Source: Ctena decussata (Eukaryota; Mollusca; Bivalvia; Lucinida; Lucinidae). From it: a stretch of 64,000 nucleotides of DNA. The notes beneath the pieces are model-generated. The model made no database searches and was not told where the DNA came from. It saw nothing but the letters and a program-made list of their open reading frames with translations. The position numbers and the translations under genes were made by a program. The first letter of the stretch is position 1; each line of letters opens with the position of its first letter. Positions 10,407-25,400 of this stretch are shown here, piece after piece. The stretch is from contig OZ022501.1 of the NCBI GenBank assembly GCA_963989385.1, positions 90,256,979 through 90,320,978 on the forward strand. Direction: 5' to 3'.

Positions 10407-13400
10407 CTGCAAGAAAAATACAGTTGATGAAATTTAATCAATGACTCAAGTGACTTCTGTAGACATGGACTCTGACTTGAACTTTTATTCAAAAGACTAG
10501 AAGAGTGAAGGCTTGGGCCTGCGATCCTTGGATTGGCAGTCCAGCTTGTTACTACTAGGCCGCTACTGATCCTACAATTTGGGAATCTTTGTCTAGTTAA
10601 TTATTAACAATCACAGCAAATTCCATGTAAAGAACAGAAACACCTATTTTATATCTACATACTCATAAAGCTGTAGCAAGCTGGTCCATATTTTAACATT
10701 CACAAACAACCTTGCAACCATTTCAGTAATGTACTGCAGTTATTTTACTCTGGCACTAATGAAGACAAAAGTGCCAAAATAGAAGTCTGTCTGTATTCAG
10801 TTTCCCATACATTTACATTGGTACCAGAATATGTCTCAAACTCCATACAAACTACATATGTTCACAAAAATACAAGAGCAAACAGTGCAGACCCAGATCA
10901 GTGGTCTTTGTTTGAAATGTTATCATTGCCTTAGAGGGTGAAAGTGCCCAAGTAACAAGTATCTGGCCTAAAAACAGCAAAACCTTTATGGCAAAAATAA
11001 TTGCTTTTGTCAATAAAAAACAACAAGACCTGTCAGACAAAGAATTCTCAACATTCTGCATAAAATATCACTGCCAAGGATATGCTAAAAAAACAACCAG
11101 ATGTATGTGTGAAAATAAAATTGAGATTTTGACCCCGAAAATTATCTGCAGCTCTATACAGTATAGTAAAATGTTCAACTGAGTACTTGTTTTCTCTGCT
11201 TATCTTCAAATATTGCATATAGAGATTATTACACGGTTGTTTTGATCCCAGCCCTGATCTCAGCCTGAGTTGACGGTATCGGCCCGAGCCCGAAGGGCGA
11301 GGGCTGATACCGTCCGAGGGCTGAAATCAGGGATAGGATCAAAACAACCGTGTTATGATCTTTTTATCATATACTTTTTTTTATAGAAATTGAAGTTGTG
11401 TAAAAAATAGTGCATTTTTTGTTCCAATAAGATATGTCTGTTTTTCTCTTTTTATCATTGGATGAAATAACATGAAGATGGTCGAGTCGGAGGATCATGG
11501 ATGGTGAGCGCCATTTTTCTTTCAGCTGGAATTCAACTGAGTATAAAATCAAGAAAACACAACAAAATTGTTAGGTATTTTAATCGTAAACTGCTCACAT
11601 TACAAAATAAAACTTACCGAGAATGATTTTCTGGTGTTAAAACAGACTACACAGTCTCTACATGTCCACTTTCAACCAGTCGACGTGCGGAAATAAAAAA
11701 TGGCGTCAAACGTCTTCTAGGCCGCTGAATTGTTTTGATGACGTCAGCGACAATACTTTACGGTAGCGCCAAATTTGAGGGCTGATACCAGGGCCGAGAT
11801 TTTTCTGTCCCGCCCTACACGTGAGGTGGTCTCGGCCCTACACATGACTTTTGGACAACAGGGCTGGACAGCGCATTTTGATGGGGCTATAATGGCTGGG
11901 CCAAATATCTAGTATCAATGGCAATACTAGTAAAAGTATATGATAAAAACCAGTCTTGCAAAAGTTAAGAGAAAGTGCTCAAACCCTCCCTGTCTCCCCT
12001 ATTTCTCCCTCCTATCACCAATTACATTTACTTGTAGCCCTGTAAATTATGTTTACCTGAATACTTAGTTTTCTCTGGTTGTCTTCAAAATATTGCATAA
12101 ACCAGTCTCGTAGAGATTCCAGAGTTAATGTCTTCAAAATGGCTATCTGAAATAAAATCAGCAGTTCAAATAATTACCATATTTATTTGGTTATAAGATG
12201 GAAGTTTTTCCCTCCAAATAAGCCTAAAAAATCTAGATCCGTCAAGATGGATCTAGATTTTTGGGAATTATTTTGGAATAGACAAACCTATCAAATAGCC
12301 AAATTACACATGACTGATTAACATTATTTGAAGTACTTTTGGAGAGGGAAAATCCCATCTTGCAGCTGAATAAATATGGTTACTTTCCTTCCTCACTCCA
12401 TGGCAACTCAAGGAAATCATCAGGGGCCGTATTCATAAAACCTCTTAAGTCGTTGCTATGCTGTTGCTAAGGCCAAATTTCTCTGAAGGAGATTTCCTAC
12501 AACTACGAAATTTTTCTCTGGAGGAACAGTCTAAAAAGACTGTTCCTCCAGAGCAAATTTCATAGTTGTATGAATCTCCTTAGAAATTCAGCCTTAGCAA
12601 CAGCATAGCAACCACTTAAGTTGTTTTATGAATACGGCTCCAGGCCCCAGGAAGTCCAGAGGAAGTTGAAAGCAAAACCTACAAAGGAATGACAGCAACT
12701 GACCATAAAATTGCTAGGTTCTATTTGAGATCCTTTCAAGTGGAAAGACCTTAAATGTGTTCCTCTTTAAATGTGTTCCTCTACCTATGTTCTGGAGCAA
12801 AGGTCCCTAAATATGACCTTTATTCTTGACACAGTGTGGTAAATCCCCTATGTAGTCCTTATCTACTGTGACTCAGCTAAGTCTTGCTACAGCCTTCCTT
12901 TTTGCAAAGTCTCCAAGGCTGGCCTGAGTCTCTGCCATTTGCAGCTACATAATTTAGATGCAGAATACATTTTAAAACATTCACTGAATACTTACTTAAT
13001 AGACCAGCATCTCATTCTCCGACCTGACTGCATAGCACAGTCCAGGCAACTGCAGCTTACATTTGCTTTAACCCTGAAGTGCCAAAAAGGCAGACAACAA
13101 AAGTAACATCTGCAAAATTACAAAAATATTTCGTCCAAGCTATATAATACTGAGAATTCAGTGGCTAGTGGAAAAACAGTGTAGACCCAGATGAGGTGGC
13201 TCATCATGATACGCATCATCTGGATCTACACTGATTGAAAATTCAACTACAGTAGAACTTCAATGGCCCATGACAGTTCCAGCTAAAGATAGTTCTAGCC
13301 ATCCAGGGTTAGTTCCTATACAATGTCCTCCAGGGACCCAGGAACAAATTCTAGTCAGCCAGGGTTAACGAGCCATCAGGGTCCGAGCCATTGAAGTTTT

Positions 13401-16400
13401 GCTGTATTTTCATTCTCATGACCTTAAGAGTTGAGATACATTTGATCACGACAGTGTATGTATACTTACCTCTCTGTGCCTTCTGTCAAACAAGTATGTC
13501 TGTTCATCAATTTCTCTCCAGTGTCTGCCAGCTTCCTCTCCCAGATGTGTGTCTTCTACTTTCTTTAATGTCACTACAGACTCAATCTGGAAACATAACG
13601 CATTTTCATACTTCAATTTCTAACTTACTTCTAACAACATACCGGTAAGGTATTCTTATAAACACCCCTGCTCTAATAAATGCTGCCTGCCTCTTTTCCA
13701 GAAATAATGTCATATTGACTTGCAAACCTCCTATCTACAAAGAGGAACAACGTGAATTCCTGTTTGCTTCTCTGGAGGACACAGCTCTTTAAATGGGGTC
13801 CACTCTTAAGGAAAAACTTAATCCTTAGTCAGCAAATTCTTTCCTTGTAGAGCTGACCCTTTTAGAGAAGGGCAGCATAAAAAGGTAGAAAAAATTGCTT
13901 CATCTGATAGCATATATATTCACCTTAATACTGTTTATTTTAAGGATTTTGGCAGTGGCTTATTTACTTCTCTTTGGGCCCTCTTTCATGAAACTGTAAT
14001 TTTAATAGGATTAACATGGTAACTAAACTAGGGAACTTCATGCAAATTTCGACAAGTCAGTGAACTGTTTAATATTCAAGACGTAATATCAATGGCTGCA
14101 CAGAATATCCCTTTTCCAGATGTAAGCATGAACAAAGTTTCATGTTTCATGACTTTAGCCCTTTTAGTTCCAGAGAAAAAGAACTAAATCAGAAATCTCA
14201 ACAAATCTCAGAATTATCATTAAACATTTCTTTTACCTAGAGTTCTATAATGTCTCTTTCATTGAGTCCTGTATTATTTATCAATAAATACATGATGATG
14301 TACTTCTTTAATATTTGTATTCCTGGATACCATAGTACATGCCAATTTGCTGTCAGTAAGATATGATCAAATATCAGTCTGATTGTCAGAAAAAACACTC
14401 AATAACTTATCTAAACCTGCTTCAAACCTTTTATTTCTTTTATGCCAGAAACAAACATGAAATTGTGTAATTCTTCACAGAATGAAATACAGGCTTTATT
14501 CAAGTATCACTTGTTTCTCACTTCATCCAATCAAATCTCGCCTCACTTGTTTCTCTCTTATCCAATCAGGATGGAATGAAAAATGTGAGGTCCAAAAATC
14601 TGGACAAACTTTGTTTCCAGGAGCATCAACAGTTTTATGAAGTCAATCATCAAGGATTTGTTATGTGTTACTTACAAAATCATTTGCAGGAATGTTTTTT
14701 GCTGAAAAATGTGAGGAGCTTTTCCACTGCAAAAGCTCCTCACATTTTTTGGCTAATTATGGCAGCATTTTTACGTGAAATATGTTTGAAAACTTAACAT
14801 TTCGTTAACTATTAAAATTGTGTTAGAACAACTGGGCAAAGAATGACAAAATTAAATGAGCGTTCAGCTCACAGTGTGATTGGATTGCATTCATCATAAA
14901 AAAAGCAACTTACGAGATCATCAAACTCTTCCTGAGTCATAGTCATGAGTGTGTCTTTAAACTCTTCTAGAAAGTTTTCTATATGCTGGTCAACATGTGA
15001 CATACTGTAATACAAGAAATACCACTATAACTACACTAAAAGTTGAAACCAGTAAGAGTAAAGATAAAGGTTTTTCATGGCCTAGTGGCCATAGGGGCTA
15101 TGGGATTAGAGGCCCATTGTATTATGAGCACAGCATATGAAAGGCAGAGCCCATCCCCAACTCTACTGCCTTATCCTTCCCAGATTCGAAAAAGATTTAC
15201 TGCTGGGTTGACAGAGTTTGGCCCAACCAGTATTCAAAACAGGGACCTTCTGCACCATAACAACTTGACCATGGCACCTCTTATGATCTGATTAAGGTGA
15301 CTGAGTACACCTCTAGGGGAAGCAACTCTGCCATTTCCATTTTTGCCTCCCTTCCCAACAGAGATAGAAATTCCGTCACAGGAGCAATTTTTTTCTTTTA
15401 AGAGTAAGTTCCATGTTGAAAGGGCTTTGTCATCCAGGGATGCAACAGGGTCAGGAAGCCACAAAAGTTGTTCCCCTTTGAAAAATGTTAAACATGGAGG
15501 TGTACCCATACACCTTAATCAGCAATAGCTCAGCTGAGTTCAGTTGAAATAAAGAAATCTGTTTGATTTATTTGAAAATCATGTGGGAATACTTTAACCC
15601 TTTTTAGATAAGAACCCTGTTTTTGGGACATATGCTAACAGCACAGACCCAGTTCAGTTGCTACAAAATGCAGCATCTGATCAGGGTCAACACAGTAGGC
15701 TCACAGGCATTTCTATGAGACAAACAATAAAAATGATAACATCCACCAGAAACCCCTATAACTAGAAACAGACTTATCTAAATAATGAAGATTGACAAAT
15801 CCACTAGTCAAATAAGGGTTAAAATGTCACCTTGTATATAACAGCTCTGGTATGGTCACAAACCAGCCTTGAATTTTAGATTTCCACAGCCTGGCACACT
15901 CAAATTAAGAAATGACATATAACATAACAAATATCCAAGTACAGTGAAACCTATTTAACCAAGTCTCTGAGGGAAAGGCCAAAAAACTGCTTAAGGCAAG
16001 TGCTTGCAAAATACAAGTGTTGCTACATAGGGATATGAGATTTTGGCCTTATAAAGACAGGTTTTTGCTTAACAGAAGTTGCTAGAGATTCCACATAATC
16101 TGTACCTGTATGAACCTAGAGCTACAGCTGGGCCTCATAGACTCACTACTAGCCCATTCCATTCGGGATATATTTGTATTTCTACATGCTTTTTTTACAC
16201 ATTTTCCATTAAAATTCATATCTCTAGCACATGAATGCACTTTCATTTCAGCAAATCATATAATCTGTAATATAGGATATTTGAAACAAACTGATAACAA
16301 AAAATTGCAGTTTTCTTGTTAATAAGTATATTTTTACAATCTTTGAAAAATGCAATAAAATTGAATTTCATGAAAAACGTCATGAAAAATATCATCAATC

Positions 16401-19400
16401 GATGGGGCATGCTTATGTATATTATTTTAGTAAAACTTACATCGTATGTTAAAGAATAAAACAAAAAAACAAACATTTCACCGTTTCGTTTCCTAGAAAA
16501 ACAATGTTTAAGTTCAAAATATCCCCAAAACAGACTGCCCAAATTCTGCACCTGCTGCAAGCACAGCCGGTCCTTGCCCTATTATTTATTTTCCTGTTAT
16601 TCGGTTCTACCACAGAGTAATGTCGACAAAAATGCGCAGATGGAATGGATACTGTGAAGATTTTGATCATTCTGGTTCCTAAGGAACAGTCTGATCTCAG
16701 TTTCCACTGTTTGTACAGACCTATGTGCCCGAAAACTTAGGATCTTTACGGTAGATATTGTAAGTGTACATTATATCTGTATACTCCACAGTTAGTCGAT
16801 TTGATGATGAACAATAACTCTGTTTGTTTTTTAAACACGCAAGAACAGAGTTCTTCCGGGATCATCCACCTTAAGAGTTGTTTCCTACTTCTGTCTTCTT
16901 GTAAGTTTAATTTCAGGTGACACCCTCGTGTCCCTTTCAAACATTTAGTAATATAGAATAGACTATTAAGCATAGTGGGGATTAATATAATCGACCACTT
17001 GCAAGGTTATGGGAAGCACAAACAGCAAAAATAATTATAAATATTTTTAGAATTGCAACTTTCACAAGGTATATAAATTTGCATTCCACATAATTAGTTC
17101 CATTTCAATATCATATATTTCTACTGATCAGCCAATATCAATTGATTGGAATGGTTTTCTATATGTTTTATAATTATTTTTGATACATTTCATCAAAATT
17201 GAGAATGTTTCTGAAAAATTAAGACAGTTATTCCACCACAATAATTAAGATGCATATTTCAAGGGAGTAAACTGAGAAGCTAGCAGTCAACATTTACTTC
17301 CCTTATTTCATCCAAGTATTAACTTTTCAAAAAAGCTGGCACCACACTTCTGATACACTGTAATAAATACTGTGTGGAATTGTTTGGTTTTACAACACAA
17401 TACAGTAATACCTTTGAAGAATGCGGCTGGAAGACCATGAATAGACTGCTCCTTTGGGAGTAGCCTGATCTGGGTCTGCTGTTTGCTAAGACCTATCAGT
17501 CCCAATATTTAGAATTTTATGTTTATTAACCAAACCAGGATTAAATTAGAAGCTTCTCAGAGCAAGGAATCTTTAAACATATAATTCTTGGATTTTGGAA
17601 AATGTTCGGAACTCATTTTAGTCAGTAATTTTGCTTTGTCTGAAGAAAGGGGAATAACCTGACTGAAAATTTATGAAATAGGCTCAAAAGTTAATCTGGC
17701 CCAGAGGTTATAAAACTTTCGAGGCACAGCCTCGTATAATTTCGATATTGTTCTACAGTTCACAAGATTCAAATAACGCATATGTCAAAATTTAACCAAT
17801 AATATCAAAGGTCAATGAATATTTAATCTTCGTTTTCTCTCGTCGGACTGCACTGTGAATACTAGTACTCTGTCTTATATTCTACTATAGAAATGTTATC
17901 AAAAACAGACACAGATATTCAAAACTTTCTGTTTTTGTTGTAGAACTACTTTGGATCTCTACTTTCGATTTAATACACACAAACAAACAAACAGTTAGAT
18001 CAATTTTGAGATAGGTCGTTGTAGCTACCCAGTGTCAAAATTACGGTTGTGGGTGCCTACCAACATAGCTTACTTATTCATGAAAGTTATTGTCAAATCT
18101 TCAACTAGAGACATATACATGTAACAAAACACACTCCCATTTAATCTGCTCTGATTATCTTTTTTAAAGATTTTTCTTGTTCGTGCTCAACTCAGCTGAG
18201 CATGAAATTTTCTCTGCTGATAAATATGAAAATGCCAACTAATTTTATCATTTTTATATTCATAAGCAGAGAAAATTTCATAGCTAAACTGAGCAAGAAA
18301 ACCTCTGTATTTATCACTAATTTGCTATTTATTAGCAGGTAAAATTTCATGCTCATCTGAGTTGAGCATGAAAAAAGTTTTATATAAGTTTTATAACCTC
18401 GGGGCCAGATAATCTACATCTTGGTTCAAACCTGCATGTCAAATATAAAGATCCTAGCTTAAGCAGTTCTTCAGATATTTTGGTCACAAGGTTGTTCCTA
18501 TACAAAATGCCTATGTCCCAAAAAAGAAATAAATAGAAAATTTATGAAATACACTGGAGCGCCATTATCAGGCAGGTGCCTGGAGACATAAAATCAAACC
18601 GCATTGTAAGTGATGTCCCTGTATAACGATACTGGCCCTGAATACCCCACCCACTAATGAAAAAACATGTTTACATGTTTGTAGCACTTATTTAGCCATA
18701 ACCAGGAATATAAACATACATGTATTGACTGCTTGCATGACACAAAGGAAATCATTGCTGAAGTAGCCATTTAGTCGCCCATGATCTTACTTATTGTGAA
18801 AAAAGCGCTGCAAAACGAAGATACAAAAAGAAAGTAGACATGCTGTAAATAGCTCAGAAACACGATTCCTATTTCTGCTGGTGGCATATGGCTAATGCTA
18901 TTGAGCCGGTATCCTATTTTTTGTTTGAGTAAATTTCCTTAAAATTTGTAAAATACAAAACTTCAGACAAATAAAAAAAAACTTATTTGCATGGGTAATG
19001 TTATTTGCGGGAGAAATGACATCTCCTAAAGAAAACTCTAACCAGCCAGCACATAATAAAGTCAGGTTTAAGTTTTTTGATTTTGCTTGTCAAACTCTTT
19101 TCTAATGCTTTCTTTGAAAGTAATCAGTGACTTTACTTTGCACAGCCTTCTTCCGTGCGTTGGCCTGTCTATTGTATATGAGGCTTCCTAGTGCAAAACC
19201 TTTGCTGCTGGCCGAAGTGGTGACACATAAGCTAATTATCAAAGTATTCTAAAACATTATCAGTGTTCATACCTTGGCAAGACAATCAAAGCTTTATCTG
19301 TGATAACTTTTGACACATTATGATTAAATTTATGTAAACAACCCAACAAACTTTTAATGGTAACCAAATCCTACTCGATTCTGTTCTATTATTTTCCATA

Positions 19401-22400
19401 AAAACTGCCAAAACTTCCGTGATATGTTAATTTTTTTTGCACTTCCGTGTATGAAAAAAGGAGGGGTGGGACGACTGTGTTATACAGGTTCCCATGGTCT
19501 GTTGGCGTGGTTTAACAGCATTCCAGTGTATGCTCAAAAGCTAACCAACTCCTCTACCTCTTGGTCTGTATCAGTATACCAAAACTAAACATGTTAGCCT
19601 ATGAGGTTCTTCAGATATCTTGGATACAAGTTCTGGGACAAATAATCTGGGAAATTGTGAGACTGAAGTAAACACTGCACATCACACTGTAAGTAGTGTT
19701 TATTGTTTTACTTTAGTATGATTATCAAACTAGAAATGTGTCCAACATACACAGATGCCCCCATCTTGAGTACCTCAATTATAAAATGTGACATATAGAT
19801 CATTATGCCCTGATTCTTGTGTATTCCTGTAGTACTTAGAAATATAAATCCTCACACAAAATGTCCAAGTTGCTAAAATAATAGGAACCCTGAAATCTAC
19901 CTCTTACGAAGTCAGTAGACCGTGACATGTGGATCATCATTCTCTGATTCTTATTTATTCCCGTTTTACTTATAGATATAAATCCTCATACAAAATTTCA
20001 AGTTGCTTCAATAATAGAAACCCTGAAATCTACCTCTTACAAAAACCTTAACCTGAGTCTAACAGGTACATATCACATAGGTACATATGCATGGACATTC
20101 GTACATGTATGTACAGATATCCATAATAACGTACATACATATGCATGACGCAAACATTATATGCCCTTTGCCCTTGGCATCATCTGATGGTGGGGGCATA
20201 AAAACTATGTTTATTATTAATTCAAGTCCACACAATGAAAAATTCAACAGAGCTTATAACCTATAAAGCAATAAAGCATAAAAAAAAGAGAACAACAAAA
20301 TCTATGTTTGCAAAATGTCAAAAATTAGTTCACTGAAGCTCCTGTATCATACTGTGAATTCAAAGACAAGAGAGCAAACAGTGTAGATCTAGATGAGGTG
20401 GCTCAAATTGATCTATGCAGTTTGCAAATTTACATACATGTATTTCATTTTTGACTTTCTATGTGCTAAGGTTGACTATGAACCCTTGTCTGTAGAACCG
20501 AGAGATGATTACAGAAGGTTGGATACCTTGGAACCTTTCTTTAACATCTAAAGCACTGGGTCACCTCTAACTTTTTCTCTGACATCTACACCACAAGGGC
20601 ACCTCATATGTTTTGTCTAACAGCTAAAGCACTGGGTCCCCTATGACTTTTTCTCTGATATCCAAAGCACTAAGAAATCTCATATATTTATCTGACATCT
20701 AAAGCACAGGGTCACATCTGATATTTTCACTGAAATCTAAAGCACTAAGACATACATTTGTCAGACAGCTAAAGCTCTGGGTCACCTATGACTTTTCATC
20801 TGACATCTAAACCACTAGAACACCTCATACATTTTGTCTGAGAGCTAAAGCACAGGGTCACCTGTGACTTTTTCTCTGACATCTAGACCACTAGAACACC
20901 TCATACATTTTATCTGACATCTAAAGCACTGGGTCATCTGTGACTTTTTCTCTGATATCTAAACCACTACAAAACTCATACATTTTATCTGACATCTAAA
21001 GCACTGGGTCATCTGTGACTTTTTCTCTGATATCTAAACCACTACAAAACTCATACATTTTATCTGACATCTAAAGCACTGGGTCATCTGTGACTTTTTC
21101 TTTGACATCTAAGCCACTAGAACACCTCATACATTTTATCTGACATCTAAAGCACTGGGTCATTTGTGACTTTTTCTTTGACATCTAAACCACTAGAAAA
21201 CTCATACATTTTGTCTGACATCTAAAGCACTGGGTCATCTGTGACTTTTTCTTCGACATCTAAACCACTAGAACACTCATACATTTTGTCTGACAGCTAA
21301 AACACTGGGTCATCTGTGACTTTTTCTCTGATACCTAAAGCACAAATGCCTGATTTCACGTCGAACTTAGTACACGGATTTGCACCCGGAACAGTTTAGA
21401 TGTTTGAGAAAAAGAAGCAATCAGATTGATTTTATTGGGGTTTTTTTGTGTGTTTTTTACAAAATTAAAATAAATTTAAAAATACTGTAACACTATATGT
21501 TATGACATGGTATAAGCTACATTTTTGCCTCAGCAAAATTAACATTAACAGCATTTCTATTTTCCCCTTCAACAGCTGAAGGCTTAAAGAAATTTGACAA
21601 AGACAATTAGTTCTACTCATATGTTGACATGCTTTAATAGCTGATTTCAGTGGTAAATTTATCAAGGCCAGAGCATAAAAAATATGATCTTAAATTACCG
21701 GTAGTCAGCAGAACAAATCTATAGCAGCAATAACTGCAGTAACTGGATGCTGATCGTCCGTCCATAGCTTTCAGAGTGAGTATAGCAAACGGTTTGTTTT
21801 TATTTTGTTATGAAAGAGATTTCATGACTTCTCTTTCTGTTGATAATCAAGCTGATATCATTGAGGCATTTAACTCAACCTCTAGATATTTAGACGATCT
21901 TCTGAATATTGATAATCCTTATTTTATCAGAATATCATGAAAAATATTATCAATCGATGGGGCATGCTTATGCGTATTATTTTAGTAAAACTTACGTCGT
22001 ATGTTAAAGAATAAAACAAAAAAACAAACATTTCACCGTTTCGTTTCCTAGAAAAACAATGTTTAAGTTCAAAATATCCCCAAAACAGACTGCCCAAATT
22101 CTGTTAGTTTTGAAAATTGGACCCAGAAGTGTATCCATTCACCTTAAACAGACAGCTGGAACAGAATACCGTATACGCGGTAATTTTTGCGGGTTAAAAT
22201 TTTCGTGGTTAAGGGTCAAAAACATGATATTAATTTTCGCGAATTTTAATTTTCGCGGTTAGCAACATGCTCGAAAATCAAAACTATTTTGAAAGCATGG
22301 TTAACCAAATTTACCCACCTGAACTTAAATTGAATAAAGCTAATACTTCAGATACCGAGGCCCCCTTTTTGGATTTACATCTATCTATTTCTAACGGTTT

Positions 22401-25400
22401 TGTATCTTCTAAAATTTATGATAAACGTGATGACTTTGACTTTGATATAGTTAATTTTCCATTTTTGTACGGTGACGTTCCACGTCGTCCCTCTTATGGA
22501 GTGTATATTTCTCAACTTATAAGATTTGCTAGAGTGTGTAGTCATGTAGATGACTTTAATGCCCGTAATAAATGTTTAACTGCTAAACTTCTTCAACAGG
22601 GCTATCGGTATCATAAGCTTAGAAAGGCTTTTTCTAAATTCTATCGCAGACACCATGAATTGGTTTCAAAATTTGATGTCGGATTAAAATTTCTTTTACA
22701 CCAAGGGCTATCAGAACCAGAATTTTATGGTGACTTAGTATACAAATTCAAAAAGATTAAGGGTAGGACTGATTTTTCTGATCAATTCCGAAAAATAATA
22801 ATACGTCACAAACGTATTGGCTATAATTTAAATGTTATGCGACAGTCTGCATGCTTAGTGATTAACCCAATCACGGTTGATAACTTTGCTGCACTCTTTA
22901 ATTGCACACCGGGGGATCGGTCGTCAGACTCTATGATGGCCCCGACCTAAAGCTATATATTGTAGTTGGTTGGGACCGGAGCCTTTTTGTCTGTTGCTTG
23001 GTCCACCGGGGCTCAACTGGTGACCTTCTTTTGCTTCAGATTTCCAGTGGGGTTGTTTGGCAGGACAGGGATCTCCACCTGTCAGACGGCCCGTTGTATC
23101 TGTTGAGTCCTCGTCTTTGCTTCTTCATGGTGTTGAAATTTGATTTATGTGTTTACCATGATGATTCATTGACGAGATAGAGGGTTATCATGCGAACCGA
23201 ACAACCAACTAAATGTTTTGTACCACTTCAGAAACTGAGGGTGAGGTTGGGCCTGTAAAATCGATTTAAGCCCCCTAGTAATTCATTACTGACCGTTCCA
23301 AGGCGGTAGTTCTGTTGTGGTTCTCTGTTGCCTGTTTTTGGTGTCAGAGTTTCTGTGATGTTTTACCTTATGTATGTTCTTATTATTTTTGGTTCGGTTT
23401 GGGTTGCTGAGTGGCAACCTTTTGGGAACAAGCTGCTCACTCGGTTGGCCATATGTTCTCTGTATCTTGATTATTTGTAATCTTAGTTGTTTCCAACTAT
23501 GGTTTGAGGGCTGGATTTGGATTTTGATTGTTTCAGTTCCTGGTCTTTGCATACTTTTTACTTTTATATGAAAGTGTCAAAGTATTTACTAATTATTTGA
23601 TAACATTTCTAAAGTACTTGTAATCATTACATTTTTACAGATCCTGTAATTGTAATGTAATTGTAATCATTGATCAGAGAAAGTAACTGTAATGTATTTG
23701 AATACTGTTTAAAGTATTTGACCCCAGGTCTGTCTCAGACATTTAAAGCACTAAGATATTACATACATTTTGTCTGACATCTAAAGCACAGGGTCACCTC
23801 TGATTTTTTCTCTGACAGCTAAAGTACTAGGACATCCCACACATTTTGTCTCTCATCTAGAGCACAGGGTCACCTATACCCTTTTTGACATCTAAAGTAC
23901 CAGAGAGGCGCCCTGGTCAAGTAGAGACGCTGGGTTATGGTGCAGAAAGTCACCAGAAGATTGTGAGATCGCGCCAGGGTTTTGCCATCCTGAGACGGGA
24001 AAACTCTTTCTGCAAACCCAGCAGTAAATGGCTATCTGCTTTGAATCAGGGAAGGACAAGGTAGCAAAAGGAGAGGGATGGGCTCCACCTTTCATATTTT
24101 GTGCCAAAGACACAGTGGGCCTCTAACCCCCAGTGTCCCTACAGCTACTAGGCTATGGAGAAACCTTTATCTTTTTAAAGTACCAGGACATTCACACATT
24201 TTGTCTGACATCTAAAGCACTAAGACATCTCATTCAATTTCTCTGACATCTAAAGCACTAAGACATCTCATTCAGTTTCTCTGACATCTAAAGCACTAAG
24301 ACATCTCATTCAGTTTCTCTGACATCTAAAGCACTAAGACATCTCACACATTTTGTCTGACATCTAAAGCACTAAGACATCTCATTCAGTTTCTCTGACA
24401 TCTAAAGCACTAAGACATCTCAAAAGCACTAAGACATCTCATTCAGTTTCTCTGACATCTAAAGCACTAAGACATCTCATTCAGTTTCTCTGACATCTAA
24501 AGCACTAAGACATCTCACACATTTTGTCTGACATCTAAAGCACTAAGACATCTCATTCAGTTTCTCTGACATCTAAAGCACAAAGAAATCACATACATTT
24601 TGTCTGATATCAAAAGCACAGGGTCACCTCTGATTTTGTTCTCTGACATCTAAAGCACAGGTCACCTCTGACTTTTTCTCTGACATCTAAAGCATTAAGA
24701 CATCTCATACATTTTCTCCGACACTTAAAGCACTAAGACATCTTCACCTCTGACTTTTTCTCTGACATCTAAAGCATTAAGACATCTCATACATTTTCTC
24801 CGACACTTAAAGCACTAAGACATCTCATAAATTTTGTCTAACATCTAAAGCAATGTATCACCTATGACTTTATCTCAGACATCTAGAGCACATAAAGCAC
24901 TATGTCACCTATGACATTTTGTCTGACATCTAAAGTACCGTGTCATCTATGATTTTTTCTCTGACAACTAGAACACATAAAACACTATGTCACCTATGAC
25001 ATTTTGTCTGACATCTAAAGTACCGAGTCATCTATGACTTTTTCTCTGACATCTAGAGTACATAAAGCACTATGTCACCTATGACATTTTGTCTGACATC
25101 TAAGGTACCGGGTGATCTATGACTTTTTCTCTGACATCTAGAGCACATAAAGCACTATGTCACCTATGACATTTTGTCTGACATCTAAAGTACCGAGTCA
25201 TCTATGACTTTTTCTCTGACCTCTAAAGTACTAAGACATCTCATACATTTTGTCTGATATCTAAAGCACTGGGTCACTTCTGACTTTTCTTCTAACACCT
25301 CAAGCACTAAGACATCTCATACATTTTGTCTGATATCTAAAACATTGGGTCACCTCTGACTTTTCTTCTAAAACCTAAAGAACTAAAGCATCTTATACAT

